Assembly: GCF_900996245.1 (NCBI RefSeq)
Contig: NZ_CAAJGK010000035.1
Coordinates: 62,001-126,000, forward strand
Origin: Paraburkholderia sp. BCC1886
GTDB lineage: Bacteria; Pseudomonadota; Gammaproteobacteria; Burkholderiales; Burkholderiaceae
DNA length: 64,000 bases
Direction of reading: 5' to 3'
Both the position numbers and the translations under genes were made by a program. Each line of letters begins with the position of its first letter. Within the stretch, counting starts at the first letter, position 1. This document shows, one piece after another, positions 18,193-27,476 of the stretch. The notes beneath the pieces are model-generated. The model was not told the DNA's origin and made no database searches. It saw nothing but the letters and a program-made list of their open reading frames with translations.

Positions 18193-20394
18193 TTGCGCCG
18201 TTTCACGTTCAGGAACTCGCTCGTCATGCTTGCGTGTTGTACCGGACTGGCCGTTGCATCGGTCGGTGTCCCCGCGCATGCGCAAACGGTGTTGAACGCG
18301 AAAACCTCGTGGCTCGGCAACAGCTTCGGTTTCGGCGACGGTAGCTGGACGCAGATCGATATCACCGCCATTGCGGTGGCGCCCGACGGCAAGGTCTATA
18401 CGAACGCGCCGTGGGACGAAAGCGGCGCCGAGGCGAGCGTCTATCAGGACGGCAAGATGCTCGGCTTCGCGGGCGGCACGCATGGCTGGGGCAACGGCGG
18501 CGGCAACGCCGTCGCGGTGAATCGCAAGTATGTGTTTCTGGCCATCGCGGTCGGCAACGAAAAAGGACGTCTGGTCGGGCAGGGCGTGTGGCCGGACAAG
18601 GGCAAGCAATGGTTTGGTGTTTCGCGTCGACAGATTGCCGACGTCAAACGCGCCGCCGCGTTCCAGCCGGCGGCACGAAGCGCCGATCCGCACGCGCAAC
18701 TCGCGGGCGCTTTTCTGATGATGAACGAAGTGCCGTCCGGGACCAACGCCGACATCGGCGGACTGGCCGCGAACGACACCACGCTGTACGCAGCCAATAC
18801 CGCGCGGGATCGCATCGAGGTGTACGACGCCGAATCGATGCAGCAGAAAACCACGTGGAGCGTGACTCGACCGGGACGTATCGCGCTCGCGCCCGACGGC
18901 ACGCTGTGGGTATTGAGCGACACGGACGCGGCCGGTGGAGCGCAGGTCGGGCATTACACGCCGGCCGGCAAGCGGCTCGACGACAAGGTCGCGCTACCTG
19001 CCGGGACGGTCGCGGTGGATATTGCGGTCGATGCGAAATCGCGTCTGCTGATCGCCGACAACGGTCCGCGCCAGCAGGTCCTGTTCTTCGGTAAGAGCAA
19101 CGGGCGTTATGCACAGACAGGCTCGCTCGGCGAACCCGGCGGCATCTATAGCGGGGTGGCCGGCGCGCCAGGCCCGAAGCGCTTCAACGGGCTGACCGGC
19201 GTCGGCGTGGATGCGCAAGGCAATGTCGTGGTGTCGACCAACGGCATCGGTCCGCACTTCGCGCCGCTCGGCGCGGGGCTCGGCGCCACGCTCGAAAGCT
19301 ATGCGCCGGACGGCAAACGGAACTGGCAGGTGGAGGGGCTGCTGTTCGTCGACGGCGCGTGGGTCGATCCGGCGCGTCCCGACAGCGTCTATACCGGCAA
19401 CAAGCGTTTTGAACTGGACCTGACGAAGCCCGCGGGACAGGACTGGAAATACGTGGGATTCCTGTCGAACCGGTTCCGCTACCCGGACGATCCGGTGTTC
19501 CACACCGATCAATATCCCGGCTTGCCGATCGCGCGAAAGCTGAAGGGCCGCACGTTCCTGTTTCTCACCGACATGTACGCGGACCATCTGAAGATTTATC
19601 GCTTCGACGCGCAGCACGACGGCGAAACGGCGATTCCTTCGGGATTCATCGCCGGCCGCGAGCGCGCCGTGGCCAACGTGCCCAACGCGCCGGCCGGCGG
19701 CGACTGGATCTGGCGCGACGCGAACGGCAACGGCCGGTTCGATGCCGACGAATACGCGCTGAACACGAGCGGCACCAGGCTCGCCGGCGGCTGGGGCTGG
19801 TGGGTGGATACAACCGGCGACATCTGGCGCGCGCGCGACAACAAGGGCATCACGCGTTTCCGGTTTGGCGGACTAGATCCGAAAGGCAACCCGGTCTATT
19901 CGTACGACGCGCTCACGCAATACCCGGTGCCCGCGCCGTTCACCGAAGTGCACCGTGCGATCTACGAGCCGGACACCGACACGCTCTACGTGACGGGTTA
20001 TACCGCCGGCGCACCGCCCGATCGCGGCTTCTGGAAAGAAACCGGCCGCGTGCTGGTGCGCTACGACAAGTGGTCGAGCGGCCACCCGGTGCAGCGCTAC
20101 ACGATCGAGCTGCCGTGGACGACGCAAAGCAAACCCATCGCCACGATCATCGGCTTGACGGTGGAAGGCCAGTACCTGTTCGGCGTCGAGCCGGTCGGCA
20201 CGGTGCACGTGTGGGACAAGGACAGCGGTCGCGAGCTGGGCGTGATTCGCCCGGGCCCGGAAGTGGGTCGCGCATCCGGCTGGATCGACGTGCCCAACGG
20301 CATTAGCGCGGCGAAGCGCAGCAATGGCGAATACCTCGTGTTCGTCGAGGAAGACGCGCGCGGCAAAGTGATGATGTATCGCTGGAAACCTTGA
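18193..20394 (+). CDS. Exported protein of unknown function, probable beta-propeller with EF-hand-like loop
   Basis: This 733-residue protein starts at a TTG (18193) with GGAG eight bases upstream. A signal peptide ending near AHAQ follows. The body repeats short segments such as AIAVAPDGKVY, RIALAPDGTLWVLSD and GVGVDAQGNVVVSTNG, the pattern of NHL/SMP-30-type propeller blades. A calcium-loop motif is visible at D509-x-N511-x-N513-G-x-F-D517-x-D519-E520. No catalytic signature was recognised. It lies between the acyltransferase operon and the flippase, so a role in handling, binding or cleaving the exopolysaccharide outside the cytoplasm is plausible but unproven. A GTG at 18142 is an alternative start. 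Confidence 0.7.
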   Translation: MRRFTFRNSLVMLACCTGLAVASVGVPAHAQTVLNAKTSWLGNSFGFGDGSWTQIDITAIAVAPDGKVYTNAPWDESGAEASVYQDGKMLGFAGGTHGWGNGGGNAVAVNRKYVFLAIAVGNEKGRLVGQGVWPDKGKQWFGVSRRQIADVKRAAAFQPAARSADPHAQLAGAFLMMNEVPSGTNADIGGLAANDTTLYAANTARDRIEVYDAESMQQKTTWSVTRPGRIALAPDGTLWVLSDTDAAGGAQVGHYTPAGKRLDDKVALPAGTVAVDIAVDAKSRLLIADNGPRQQVLFFGKSNGRYAQTGSLGEPGGIYSGVAGAPGPKRFNGLTGVGVDAQGNVVVSTNGIGPHFAPLGAGLGATLESYAPDGKRNWQVEGLLFVDGAWVDPARPDSVYTGNKRFELDLTKPAGQDWKYVGFLSNRFRYPDDPVFHTDQYPGLPIARKLKGRTFLFLTDMYADHLKIYRFDAQHDGETAIPSGFIAGRERAVANVPNAPAGGDWIWRDANGNGRFDADEYALNTSGTRLAGGWGWWVDTTGDIWRARDNKGITRFRFGGLDPKGNPVYSYDALTQYPVPAPFTEVHRAIYEPDTDTLYVTGYTAGAPPDRGFWKETGRVLVRYDKWSSGHPVQRYTIELPWTTQSKPIATIIGLTVEGQYLFGVEPVGTVHVWDKDSGRELGVIRPGPEVGRASGWIDVPNGISAAKRSNGEYLVFVEEDARGKVMMYRWKP

Positions 20395-20449
20395 TGACGG
20401 AACACGGCAAGCGGCACCTTCGCAATCGCATTCGAAACCAGGGCATCCG

Positions 20450-21916
20450 ATGGATAAAGGCATTCTCAAGAACGTAGCGATCAATTTCTTCGGCCTGGTG
20501 TTGCCGACCTTCGTCTCGCTCGTGACCGTGCCGGCGTATATCAGGCTGCTGGGCGTCGAGCGCTACGGCGTGATCAGCCTCGTGTGGACGCTGATCGGCT
20601 ACTTCGGCATTCTCGATCTCGGCATGAGCATGGCGGCGCAGAACCATATCTCGAAGGCGCGCGCGTCGGGTGACCGGCAAGAAAGCGTGCGCGTGTTCTG
20701 GAGCGCCACGTGGCTCAATCTCGCGACCGGCGTGGCGGGCGGTCTCATCATCTATTTCGGCGCGTTTCTCTACACCGCCTATTTCACCAAGGTCTCGCCC
20801 GAGTTGCAGCACGAGGTGTATATGGCCTTGCCCTGGCTCGCGGTAGCGATTCCGATCGCCAACGTGTCGTGGGTCTTCGCGGGGGCGATCAACGGTGCCG
20901 AGCGTTTCGGCGTCTACAACACCAATCAGACCATCGGCACCTTCCTGTTCCAGTTGCTGCCGCTCGGCGCCGCGCTGTGGCTCGGCGCGACCTTGCAGAA
21001 CGTGCTGGCCGCCGCGGTACTCGCGCGGATTCTCGCGGCGCTGCTGCTGGGACGGTCCGCGCTCAAGGTGCTGGAGATCCGTCAGGTGCTGCCGCCGCAA
21101 TTGGGCGTCGCGAAGGGGCTCTTCAACTTCGGCGGCTGGATGCTGATCGCGAGCGTCACCACGATGATCGCGGATTCGCTCGACCGCGTGATGCTCGGCA
21201 CGAGCCTCGGCGCACGCTTCGTCACGTATTACACGGTCCCGCAGAACCTGGTGACGCGGCTGAACATCGTCCCCACGGCGATGGTGCGCACGCTGTTTCC
21301 GCGGCTCTCCGCCGTGAGCCGCGCCGACGCCGACACCATCACGCAGCAGTCGCTCGAGTTTCTGAACGGCGTGTTCACGCCGGTCGCGCTGGTCGCGATG
21401 CTGGTGCTCGAACCGTTCCTGCATTTGTGGGTGGGCAATGAAATCGCGACCGTTGCGGCGCCGGTCGGCCGCATCATGATCGTTGCCGTGTGGCTCGTCG
21501 GTCAGGCCAACGTCACGCGCATCCTGATCCAGTCGCAGGTGAATCCGGCCACCGCCGCGCGGGTCGGCTTGTTCGAATTGCCCTTGTTTGCCGGGGCATT
21601 GTGGTTCGGCATCGGCCATTTCGGTTTGACCGGCGCAGCGGTGACGGTCGCCGCCCGCGCGCTGTTCGACTACGCGCTGCTGTTGCGGCTGTCGGCCATC
21701 CGCGCGCGCCAGATCGCGCTAGACATGCTCGCCCACCTGGTTTTTTTGCTGGCCAGCCTCTGGCTCGCCAGCTTCCTGCCGAGCCTCGCCTTGGCGATCG
21801 TTGCCGGTGCATTGATGGTGGGAGCCAACCTCGCCTGGTCGATCACGATGACGCCCGCCTTGCGCGATCTCGCGCGCTCCATGCTGTTGCGACTGAACCC
21901 GAGGAAAAGCGCATGA
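20450..21916 (+). CDS. bceQ: Wzx-type polysaccharide flippase
   Basis: This 488-residue protein of the polysaccharide transport (MATE-related) superfamily has about 12-14 hydrophobic segments. It begins KNVAINFFGLVLPTFVSLVTVPAYIRLLGVERYG, the usual Wzx N-terminus. It should flip the completed lipid-linked repeat unit to the periplasm for polymerisation by BceI. The gene starts 56 bases after the exported propeller gene. Its stop overlaps the ATG of the next glycosyltransferase, so the two are coupled. Confidence 0.88.
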   Translation: MDKGILKNVAINFFGLVLPTFVSLVTVPAYIRLLGVERYGVISLVWTLIGYFGILDLGMSMAAQNHISKARASGDRQESVRVFWSATWLNLATGVAGGLIIYFGAFLYTAYFTKVSPELQHEVYMALPWLAVAIPIANVSWVFAGAINGAERFGVYNTNQTIGTFLFQLLPLGAALWLGATLQNVLAAAVLARILAALLLGRSALKVLEIRQVLPPQLGVAKGLFNFGGWMLIASVTTMIADSLDRVMLGTSLGARFVTYYTVPQNLVTRLNIVPTAMVRTLFPRLSAVSRADADTITQQSLEFLNGVFTPVALVAMLVLEPFLHLWVGNEIATVAAPVGRIMIVAVWLVGQANVTRILIQSQVNPATAARVGLFELPLFAGALWFGIGHFGLTGAAVTVAARALFDYALLLRLSAIRARQIALDMLAHLVFLLASLWLASFLPSLALAIVAGALMVGANLAWSITMTPALRDLARSMLLRLNPRKSA

Positions 21917-24360
21917 ACCACGAAGTCCTTGAAGAAGCCGTGCGGCAACCCGCGACCCGTAGCGCGCTGGCCGAACTCACGACCGTCCCGGGCGGGCAGA
22001 CCATGCCGCGGCGCGCCGCGTTGCGCAGCGATAAAACCGTGCGTGTCGCGATCGTGCACGACTGGCTCGTCACCTACGCCGGCGCGGAGAAGGTGCTCGA
22101 GCAGATCGTCGCGTGCTTTCCCGATGCCGATCTGTTCAGTCTCGTCGACTTTCTCGAGGACCGCAGTTTTCTGCGCGGCAAGCCGGTCACTACGTCCTTC
22201 ATCCAGAACCTGCCGCGCGCGCGGACCAGATACCGCACGTATTTACCGCTGATGCCGCTCGCGATCGAACAACTCGACGTCTCGGCGTACGACGTGGTGA
22301 TATCGAGCAGTCACGCGGTGGCCAAGGGGATTCTCACCGGGCCCGACCAGGTGCATATCAGCTACGTGCATTCGCCCATTCGCTATGCGTGGGATTTGCA
22401 GCACCAGTACCTGAAGCAGTCGAAACTGACGGCCGGACCGAAATCGATGCTCGCGCGGATGATTCTGCATTACATCCGCAATTGGGATATCCGCACGTCG
22501 AATTCGGTGGACGGCTTCGTCGCCAATTCCGATTTCATCGCGAGACGCATCAAGAAGGTTTATCAGCGTGATGCGCAGGTGATTTTTCCGCCGGTGGATG
22601 TCGAGGCGTTCGCGCTCTGCACCGACAAGGAAGACTTCTATCTGACCGCCTCGCGGATGGTGCCGTACAAGAAGATCGATCTGATCGTCGAAGCGTTCGC
22701 CCGGATGCCGGAGCGCAAGCTCGTCGTGATCGGCGACGGCCCGGAGATGGAGAAGATTCGCGCGAAGGCGGGACCGAATGTCGAGATCATGGGTTATCAG
22801 CCGTTCAATGTACTCAAGGACCGGATGAGCCGCGCGAAGGCTTTCGTGTTCGCCGCCGAAGAGGACTTCGGCATCTCGGTCGTCGAAGCGCAGGCTTGCG
22901 GCACGCCGGTGATCGCGTATGGCAAGGGCGGTGCGCTCGAAACCGTGCGCGATCTGTCGGAGCCGCGGCCGACCGGCATGTTCTTCGACGAACAGAATAC
23001 GGAGTCCATCGTGGCGGCAGTCGAGCGCTTCGATGCGCATCGCGCGCGCATCTCGCCGGTGGATTGCCGCGCGAACGCCGAGCAGTTCTCCGCAGCGCAT
23101 TTCCGCGAACGTTTCTTCGCGCACGTGCGGGCCTCGGTGCCCGCTTTGCGGCACGCCCGTCTGCCCGCGTACGTGCCTTACAAGGCGCCGGCGGGCGCGA
23201 ACGCGCCGCGCATTCTTGCCGTCGATCAGAGCGGCGTGCTCGGCGGCGCGGAGCTTTCGCTGCTGGAAATCGTCAAGGCCTTGCGCTCGCGTATCGAGGT
23301 CGTGCTGTTCGACGACGGACCGTTTCGCACGGCGCTCGCGCGGGCCGGCGTCGAGGTCAACGTGCTCGATGCGGGCGCGTTGCGGCACGTGCGCAAGCAG
23401 GGTGGTTCGTTACCGAAAGCGCAGGCGCTCAAAGGCCTGCTGTCGCTCGTGCGCGCCACGGCCCGACGCGCGCGCGCCGTCGACGTGATCTATGCGAACA
23501 CGCAGCGCGCGATGGTGATCGGCGCGATTGCGGGCAAGCTGGCGCGGCGGCCGGTCGTCTGGCATCTGCGCGACATCGTCAGTCCCGAACACTTTGGCGG
23601 CAAGCAACTGGCCATCATCAAGTGGTGCGCGAAGCTCGGCCTCACGCATGTGATCGCCAATTCGGGCGCTTCGGCGCGTGCGTTTGCCGACCTGACGCGC
23701 TTCGACAGCCAACGGATCGACGTGGTGTTCAACGGCATCTCGGCGGCGCCGTTCGATGCGTTGCGCAGCGTGCCGCAATCGACGCTGCGCGAGCGCCTGA
23801 ATCTGCCGCGCGACGCGTTTCTGGTCGGCTCGTTCAGCCGCCTCGCCCGCTGGAAAGGGCAGCATGTGTTGCTCGAAGCGATGGTGCTCAATCCGCAGAT
23901 GCACGCGGTGCTGGTGGGCGCGGCACTGTTCGGCGAAGACCAGTACGAGATCGAGTTGCATGCGTTCGTGGCCGCGCATCAGCTTGGCGAGCGTGTGCAT
24001 TTTCTGGGCTTCCAGCACGATATTCCGGCTTGCATGCGCGCGGTGGATGCCGTCGTGCACACGTCCATTACGCCGGAGCCGTTCGGCCGGGTGATCGTCG
24101 AAGGCATGCTGGCGCTGCGGCCCGTGGTGGCGGCGCGCGCGGGCGGCGTGCTGGAGATCATCGACGATGGCGAGAACGGCGTGCTGTGCACGCCCGGCGA
24201 TGCCGAAGGCCTGGCCGCCGTGCTGGCCGAGTTGCGCAGCAACGGTGCGCTGCGCGACAAGCTGATCGGCAACGGGTATCGGACGGCATTGAGCCGGTTC
24301 GGCACCACCAGCTATGTGGAGAGTGTCGAGCGGATTCTGAAGCGGGTGGCCGGGCGCTGA
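21913..24360 (+). CDS. bceR: Two-domain glycosyltransferase (tandem family 4)
   Basis: This 815-residue protein carries two complete GT-B transferase modules. The first begins near residue 45 with VRVAIVHDWLVTYAGAEKVL and has EEDFGISVVEAQACGTPVI around residue 316. The second begins near residue 433 with ILAVDQSGVLGGAELSLLEI and has PEPFGRVIVEGMLALRPVV around residue 721. The ATG at 21913 overlaps the flippase stop and follows GAGGAAA. Two active modules would add two sugars of the repeat. A strong intrinsic terminator follows at 24449. Confidence 0.9.
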   Translation: MNHEVLEEAVRQPATRSALAELTTVPGGQTMPRRAALRSDKTVRVAIVHDWLVTYAGAEKVLEQIVACFPDADLFSLVDFLEDRSFLRGKPVTTSFIQNLPRARTRYRTYLPLMPLAIEQLDVSAYDVVISSSHAVAKGILTGPDQVHISYVHSPIRYAWDLQHQYLKQSKLTAGPKSMLARMILHYIRNWDIRTSNSVDGFVANSDFIARRIKKVYQRDAQVIFPPVDVEAFALCTDKEDFYLTASRMVPYKKIDLIVEAFARMPERKLVVIGDGPEMEKIRAKAGPNVEIMGYQPFNVLKDRMSRAKAFVFAAEEDFGISVVEAQACGTPVIAYGKGGALETVRDLSEPRPTGMFFDEQNTESIVAAVERFDAHRARISPVDCRANAEQFSAAHFRERFFAHVRASVPALRHARLPAYVPYKAPAGANAPRILAVDQSGVLGGAELSLLEIVKALRSRIEVVLFDDGPFRTALARAGVEVNVLDAGALRHVRKQGGSLPKAQALKGLLSLVRATARRARAVDVIYANTQRAMVIGAIAGKLARRPVVWHLRDIVSPEHFGGKQLAIIKWCAKLGLTHVIANSGASARAFADLTRFDSQRIDVVFNGISAAPFDALRSVPQSTLRERLNLPRDAFLVGSFSRLARWKGQHVLLEAMVLNPQMHAVLVGAALFGEDQYEIELHAFVAAHQLGERVHFLGFQHDIPACMRAVDAVVHTSITPEPFGRVIVEGMLALRPVVAARAGGVLEIIDDGENGVLCTPGDAEGLAAVLAELRSNGALRDKLIGNGYRTALSRFGTTSYVESVERILKRVAGR

Positions 24361-24448
24361 GCGCGCCAGGCTGACTCGAACGAGTCAAACAAGGCAGGTT
24401 TTTACGCGGGGGTAGGCAGGGACTGGCCGGTTCCTGTCGTTAGCGCAG

Positions 24449-24487
24449 CGGAGCGGAAGTCTGTCGATTTCCGCTCCGTCTTTTTTT
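24449..24487 (+). terminator. Intrinsic terminator after bceR
   Basis: A perfect 10-bp stem CGGAGCGGAA / TTCCGCTCCG with a 10-base loop is followed by TC and seven T residues. It is oriented for rightward transcription and ends the flippase/glycosyltransferase unit. Confidence 0.88.
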
Positions 24488-24521
24488 GCGTCGACGCGTC
24501 GACGTGTCGGTGTGTCTGTGG

Positions 24522-25739
24522 TCAGACCTGACTCGGTTCCACGCGAGCCCGCTGATTTTTCGGCTTGAACGACGCCGACCATTTCATCGCCGGTAACTCG
24601 ACTGCCCGGTAGAACGCGTAAGCGATTGGCACGGCCACCAGCATGAAACCGAACGACGGCCAGATCGACATCTGCAACGACGAGCGGAACAGCAGGGAAG
24701 ACAGCAGCACGAAGATGGGCAGATGAATCAGATAAAGCGAGAAGCTGAAGTCGCCGAAGCCCGACAGCAGCCGCAAACCCGCCGACGGCGCGGCCTGGTT
24801 CGACGCATGCCGTGCGAGCGCCTTGTACAGATAGAACGCGAAGCCGACGGCCCACAACTGGAACGCGCCGTACTGGCCGAAATGAAACGCCACACAGCCG
24901 AGCACGATGAAGCCGGCCGCCAATCCATACAACCAGACCGAAGCACGCGCATCGCGGGCACCGTGAGCCTTGGCGTCGGCGATCCACGCGCCGAGCGTCC
25001 ATGCGAACCAGTACGAGGTGAAGAACTGGATATCGTGGCGTTCGAGCCAGTATGCGGAGACGACATTGACCAGCGCGACGAGCGCAAGCACCGGCGTCAT
25101 GCCAATGCGCCGGCGCAGCGCGAACAGCAGCGGGTAGACCGCATAGAACTGCACTTCCAGCGACAGCGTCCAGAGCGCGCCATTCGATCCATAGGTCTTG
25201 CCGGCCACGCCTTGCAGCGAAAACAGATTGACGAGAAACGACTGCAACCCGATCTCGCGGATCTTGTGACTGACCGGCGGCAATTGCAGGCTGAACCAGT
25301 CGAGCGCGAACGTCAGCACGAGCGCGGCGAGCAGCACCGGATAAATGCGCGCGAAACGGCGTACCCAGAAGTTGGCGCTAACGAGCCGGTAAGCGGGATT
25401 CGCTGCGAGACGCAACGCGCCGCTTCGATGAATGCAATAGCCGCTGATCACGAAGAAAATCGGCACGCCGGCCGAGCCCCACGCAATCGGGAACGTCAGA
25501 TAAGCGGCAATCGCATTCAGGGTGAACGAATGGCCGACGCTCTGGTGAAACGCCTGCATGCCGACCCATTCGACCTGGCGGCAGTGGAAATAGGCGACCA
25601 GTAGCGCGGCGAAACCCCGCATCGCGTCGATCACGTGTTCCTTGCCGGCGCTGGCGGCCACGGCATCGCTGCGAACCCGTGAGGCCGATGCGGAGGCCGC
25701 ATGCGGCGCGGGACTGAGAGGCAGGGCTGAGTCGCTCAT
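24522..25739 (-). CDS. bceS: Membrane acyltransferase (acyltransferase-3 family)
   Basis: This 405-residue multi-pass protein is probably the second exopolysaccharide O-acetyltransferase of the locus. After a 40-residue Ala/Ser-rich cytoplasmic tail comes the family motif IDAMRGFAALLVAYFHCRQ with its catalytic histidine. GVPIFFVISGYCIHRSG and the R-F-A-R-I-Y-P motif follow. The ATG at 25739 has AAGGA seven bases upstream. The frame is open further upstream without a good start. It is transcribed towards bceR and stands alone between oppositely oriented genes. Confidence 0.85.
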   Translation of the reverse strand: MSDSALPLSPAPHAASASASRVRSDAVAASAGKEHVIDAMRGFAALLVAYFHCRQVEWVGMQAFHQSVGHSFTLNAIAAYLTFPIAWGSAGVPIFFVISGYCIHRSGALRLAANPAYRLVSANFWVRRFARIYPVLLAALVLTFALDWFSLQLPPVSHKIREIGLQSFLVNLFSLQGVAGKTYGSNGALWTLSLEVQFYAVYPLLFALRRRIGMTPVLALVALVNVVSAYWLERHDIQFFTSYWFAWTLGAWIADAKAHGARDARASVWLYGLAAGFIVLGCVAFHFGQYGAFQLWAVGFAFYLYKALARHASNQAAPSAGLRLLSGFGDFSFSLYLIHLPIFVLLSSLLFRSSLQMSIWPSFGFMLVAVPIAYAFYRAVELPAMKWSASFKPKNQRARVEPSQV

Positions 25740-26006
25740 GCGCGGTCCTTGATTCGGGAGTTCGAAAATGTCGAAGAGAAAGAAAGGCGCGCGCAGCCTG
25801 GTCGCGCCCGTGCTGCCTGTCATCGTAGTGCAGCGCGTAAGCAAGAAAATCGTAAAAAAATGCGCCGTTAATTCCTGTCGGCTTTTGGCGCAAAACGTGG
25901 AGCGTGTGACTTTTTGTAATGAGGCGAAAGAAGATTCCAGTTGAATTATTTGTCGCTTTTGTCGTGCTAATTTCAGACACGGATTCTCTCGACACGAGGT
26001 GAAGTC

Positions 26007-26150
26007 ATGAACCTGCATTTACTCGCCGGCATTGCCGTGCTGCTGATCCTTGTCGCCGCCTCCGCCTATAGGGAGGCGCTGCGCAATGAGCCGATCCGGC
26101 GTTTTCGCATCAACCCCGGCAAGCTGCCGCAAGTCGACGAAAACGAATGA
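26007..26150 (+). CDS. Small single-pass membrane protein, 47 residues, unknown function
   Basis: A short frame begins at ATG 26007 behind a strong GAGGTGAA ribosome site and ends at TGA 26150. The product starts MNLHLLAGIAVLLILVAASA, a clean membrane segment near residues 4-20. A basic-then-acidic tail (REALRNEPIRRFRINPGKLP and QVDENE) follows. The upstream 267 bp is AT-rich and would hold its promoter and that of the divergent acyltransferase. It was not recognised as a known family. Its place inside the exopolysaccharide locus suggests a small accessory or regulatory membrane peptide. Confidence 0.6.
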   Translation: MNLHLLAGIAVLLILVAASAYREALRNEPIRRFRINPGKLPQVDENE

Positions 26151-26443
26151 CGGCCTCGTTCGGTTCTTGTTCCGGTCTCATTCGGGTCTCGGCTCGCAGC
26201 ATCCGCACGGCCGCCACCGAATGTAACTTTTTCGGCATCCGCCAAAAAATAGCGGCTTTGCGCCGTAATAGTTGCTGCTGGCCGGATTGAATGCGGTCGA
26301 GCGAACCGAATTCAATTAATTATTCGAGCCGCGCTATTTGGAAGGGTGTAATCGACGGATTTTTTTGTTAGTCTTTCCGACGATATCGACGGGTTTCGAG
26401 CCCTGCGAGCACTAATTTCTAACCGAATGTGGGAATGCCTGCC

Positions 26444-27382
26444 ATGTTGAAAGTCACCAAAGCCGTATTTCCCGTTGCGGGACTCGGGACGCGATTCCTG
26501 CCGGCCACCAAGGCAAGTCCGAAGGAAATGCTGCCTATCGTCGACAAGCCGCTAATTCAGTATGCGGTCGAAGAAGCGATCGCCGCCGGCATCACCGAGA
26601 TGATCTTCGTAACGGGCCGCAGCAAGCGCGCCATCGAAGATCACTTCGACAAGTCCTACGAGATCGAAGCCGAACTGGAAGCGCGCAACAAGCAGAAACT
26701 GCTCGACCTGGTGCGCAGCATCAAGCCCGCCAACGTGGACTGTTTCTACGTGCGTCAGGCGGAAGCGCTCGGTCTCGGTCACGCCGTGCTGTGTGCGGAG
26801 AAACTGGTGGGCGACAGCCCGTTCGCCGTGATTCTCGCCGACGACTTGCTGCATAGCTCGAAGCCGGTCATGAGCCAACTGGTGGATACGTTCAACCACT
26901 ACCATAGCTCGGTGATCGGCGTGGAAACCATCGACCGCGAAGAGAGCCGCTCTTACGGCGTGGTGGACGGCCGCGAGTGGGAAGACAACGTCATCAAGCT
27001 GTCGGGCATCGTCGAAAAGCCGGCCCCCGAAAATGCGCCGTCGAATCTCGGCGTGGTCGGCCGCTATGTGCTGATGCCGACTATCTTCAAGCATATTCGC
27101 GCGTTGAAGCCGGGCGCGGGCGGCGAGTATCAACTGACCGACGCCGTGCAATCGCTGCTGACCGAAGAGCAGGTGCTCGCGTATCGCTACTTCGGCACGC
27201 GCTTCGATTGCGGCAGCAAGCTCGGTTATCTGAAGGCGACGGTGGAGTTCGCGCTGCGTCATCCGGAAGTGAAAACGGAGTTCGAGGCTTATCTGCGCGC
27301 GTATATGAAGGCGAACCTGCCCGCGAACGAGCCGGTGAACGAAGCGTTGCCGCCGGTCGTCGAGGTCATCGAAGCGATCTGA
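26444..27382 (+). CDS. bceT: UTP-glucose-1-phosphate uridylyltransferase
   Basis: This 312-residue GalU-family enzyme makes UDP-glucose, the substrate for BceC, for the priming step and for other UDP-hexoses. It has the signature AGLGTRFLPATKASPKEMLP and the catalytic ILADDLL block. The GEYQLTDAVQSL region and RFDCGSKLGYLKA sugar-binding motif are also present. The ATG at 26444 gives the family-standard MLKVTKAVFPVAG; ATG 26435 and GTG 26429 are alternatives. The preceding 293 bp is non-coding and AT-rich. It is followed by a bidirectional terminator. Confidence 0.93.
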   Translation: MLKVTKAVFPVAGLGTRFLPATKASPKEMLPIVDKPLIQYAVEEAIAAGITEMIFVTGRSKRAIEDHFDKSYEIEAELEARNKQKLLDLVRSIKPANVDCFYVRQAEALGLGHAVLCAEKLVGDSPFAVILADDLLHSSKPVMSQLVDTFNHYHSSVIGVETIDREESRSYGVVDGREWEDNVIKLSGIVEKPAPENAPSNLGVVGRYVLMPTIFKHIRALKPGAGGEYQLTDAVQSLLTEEQVLAYRYFGTRFDCGSKLGYLKATVEFALRHPEVKTEFEAYLRAYMKANLPANEPVNEALPPVVEVIEAI

Positions 27383-27413
27383 GTTTCAAGCCGTGTCGCA
27401 AGTACTGGACGCT

Positions 27414-27458
27414 GAAAAAAAACTGGCCGGGGTGTCATAACCCCGGCCAGTTTTTTTT
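27414..27458. terminator. Bidirectional intrinsic terminator
   Basis: The stem AACTGGCCGGGG / CCCCGGCCAGTT (27421-27432 and 27441-27452) has an A-run before it and eight T residues after it. It therefore works on both strands, ending bceT from the left and the binding-protein gene from the right. Confidence 0.92.
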
Positions 27459-27476
27459 ATCGTCGTGCTTTCTGTC

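Noticed and set aside
21490..21912. Upstream extension of the BceR frame by 141 codons
   Set aside because: It lies inside the flippase gene, and the ATG at 21913 with GAGGAAA and an overlapping stop is a clear start.
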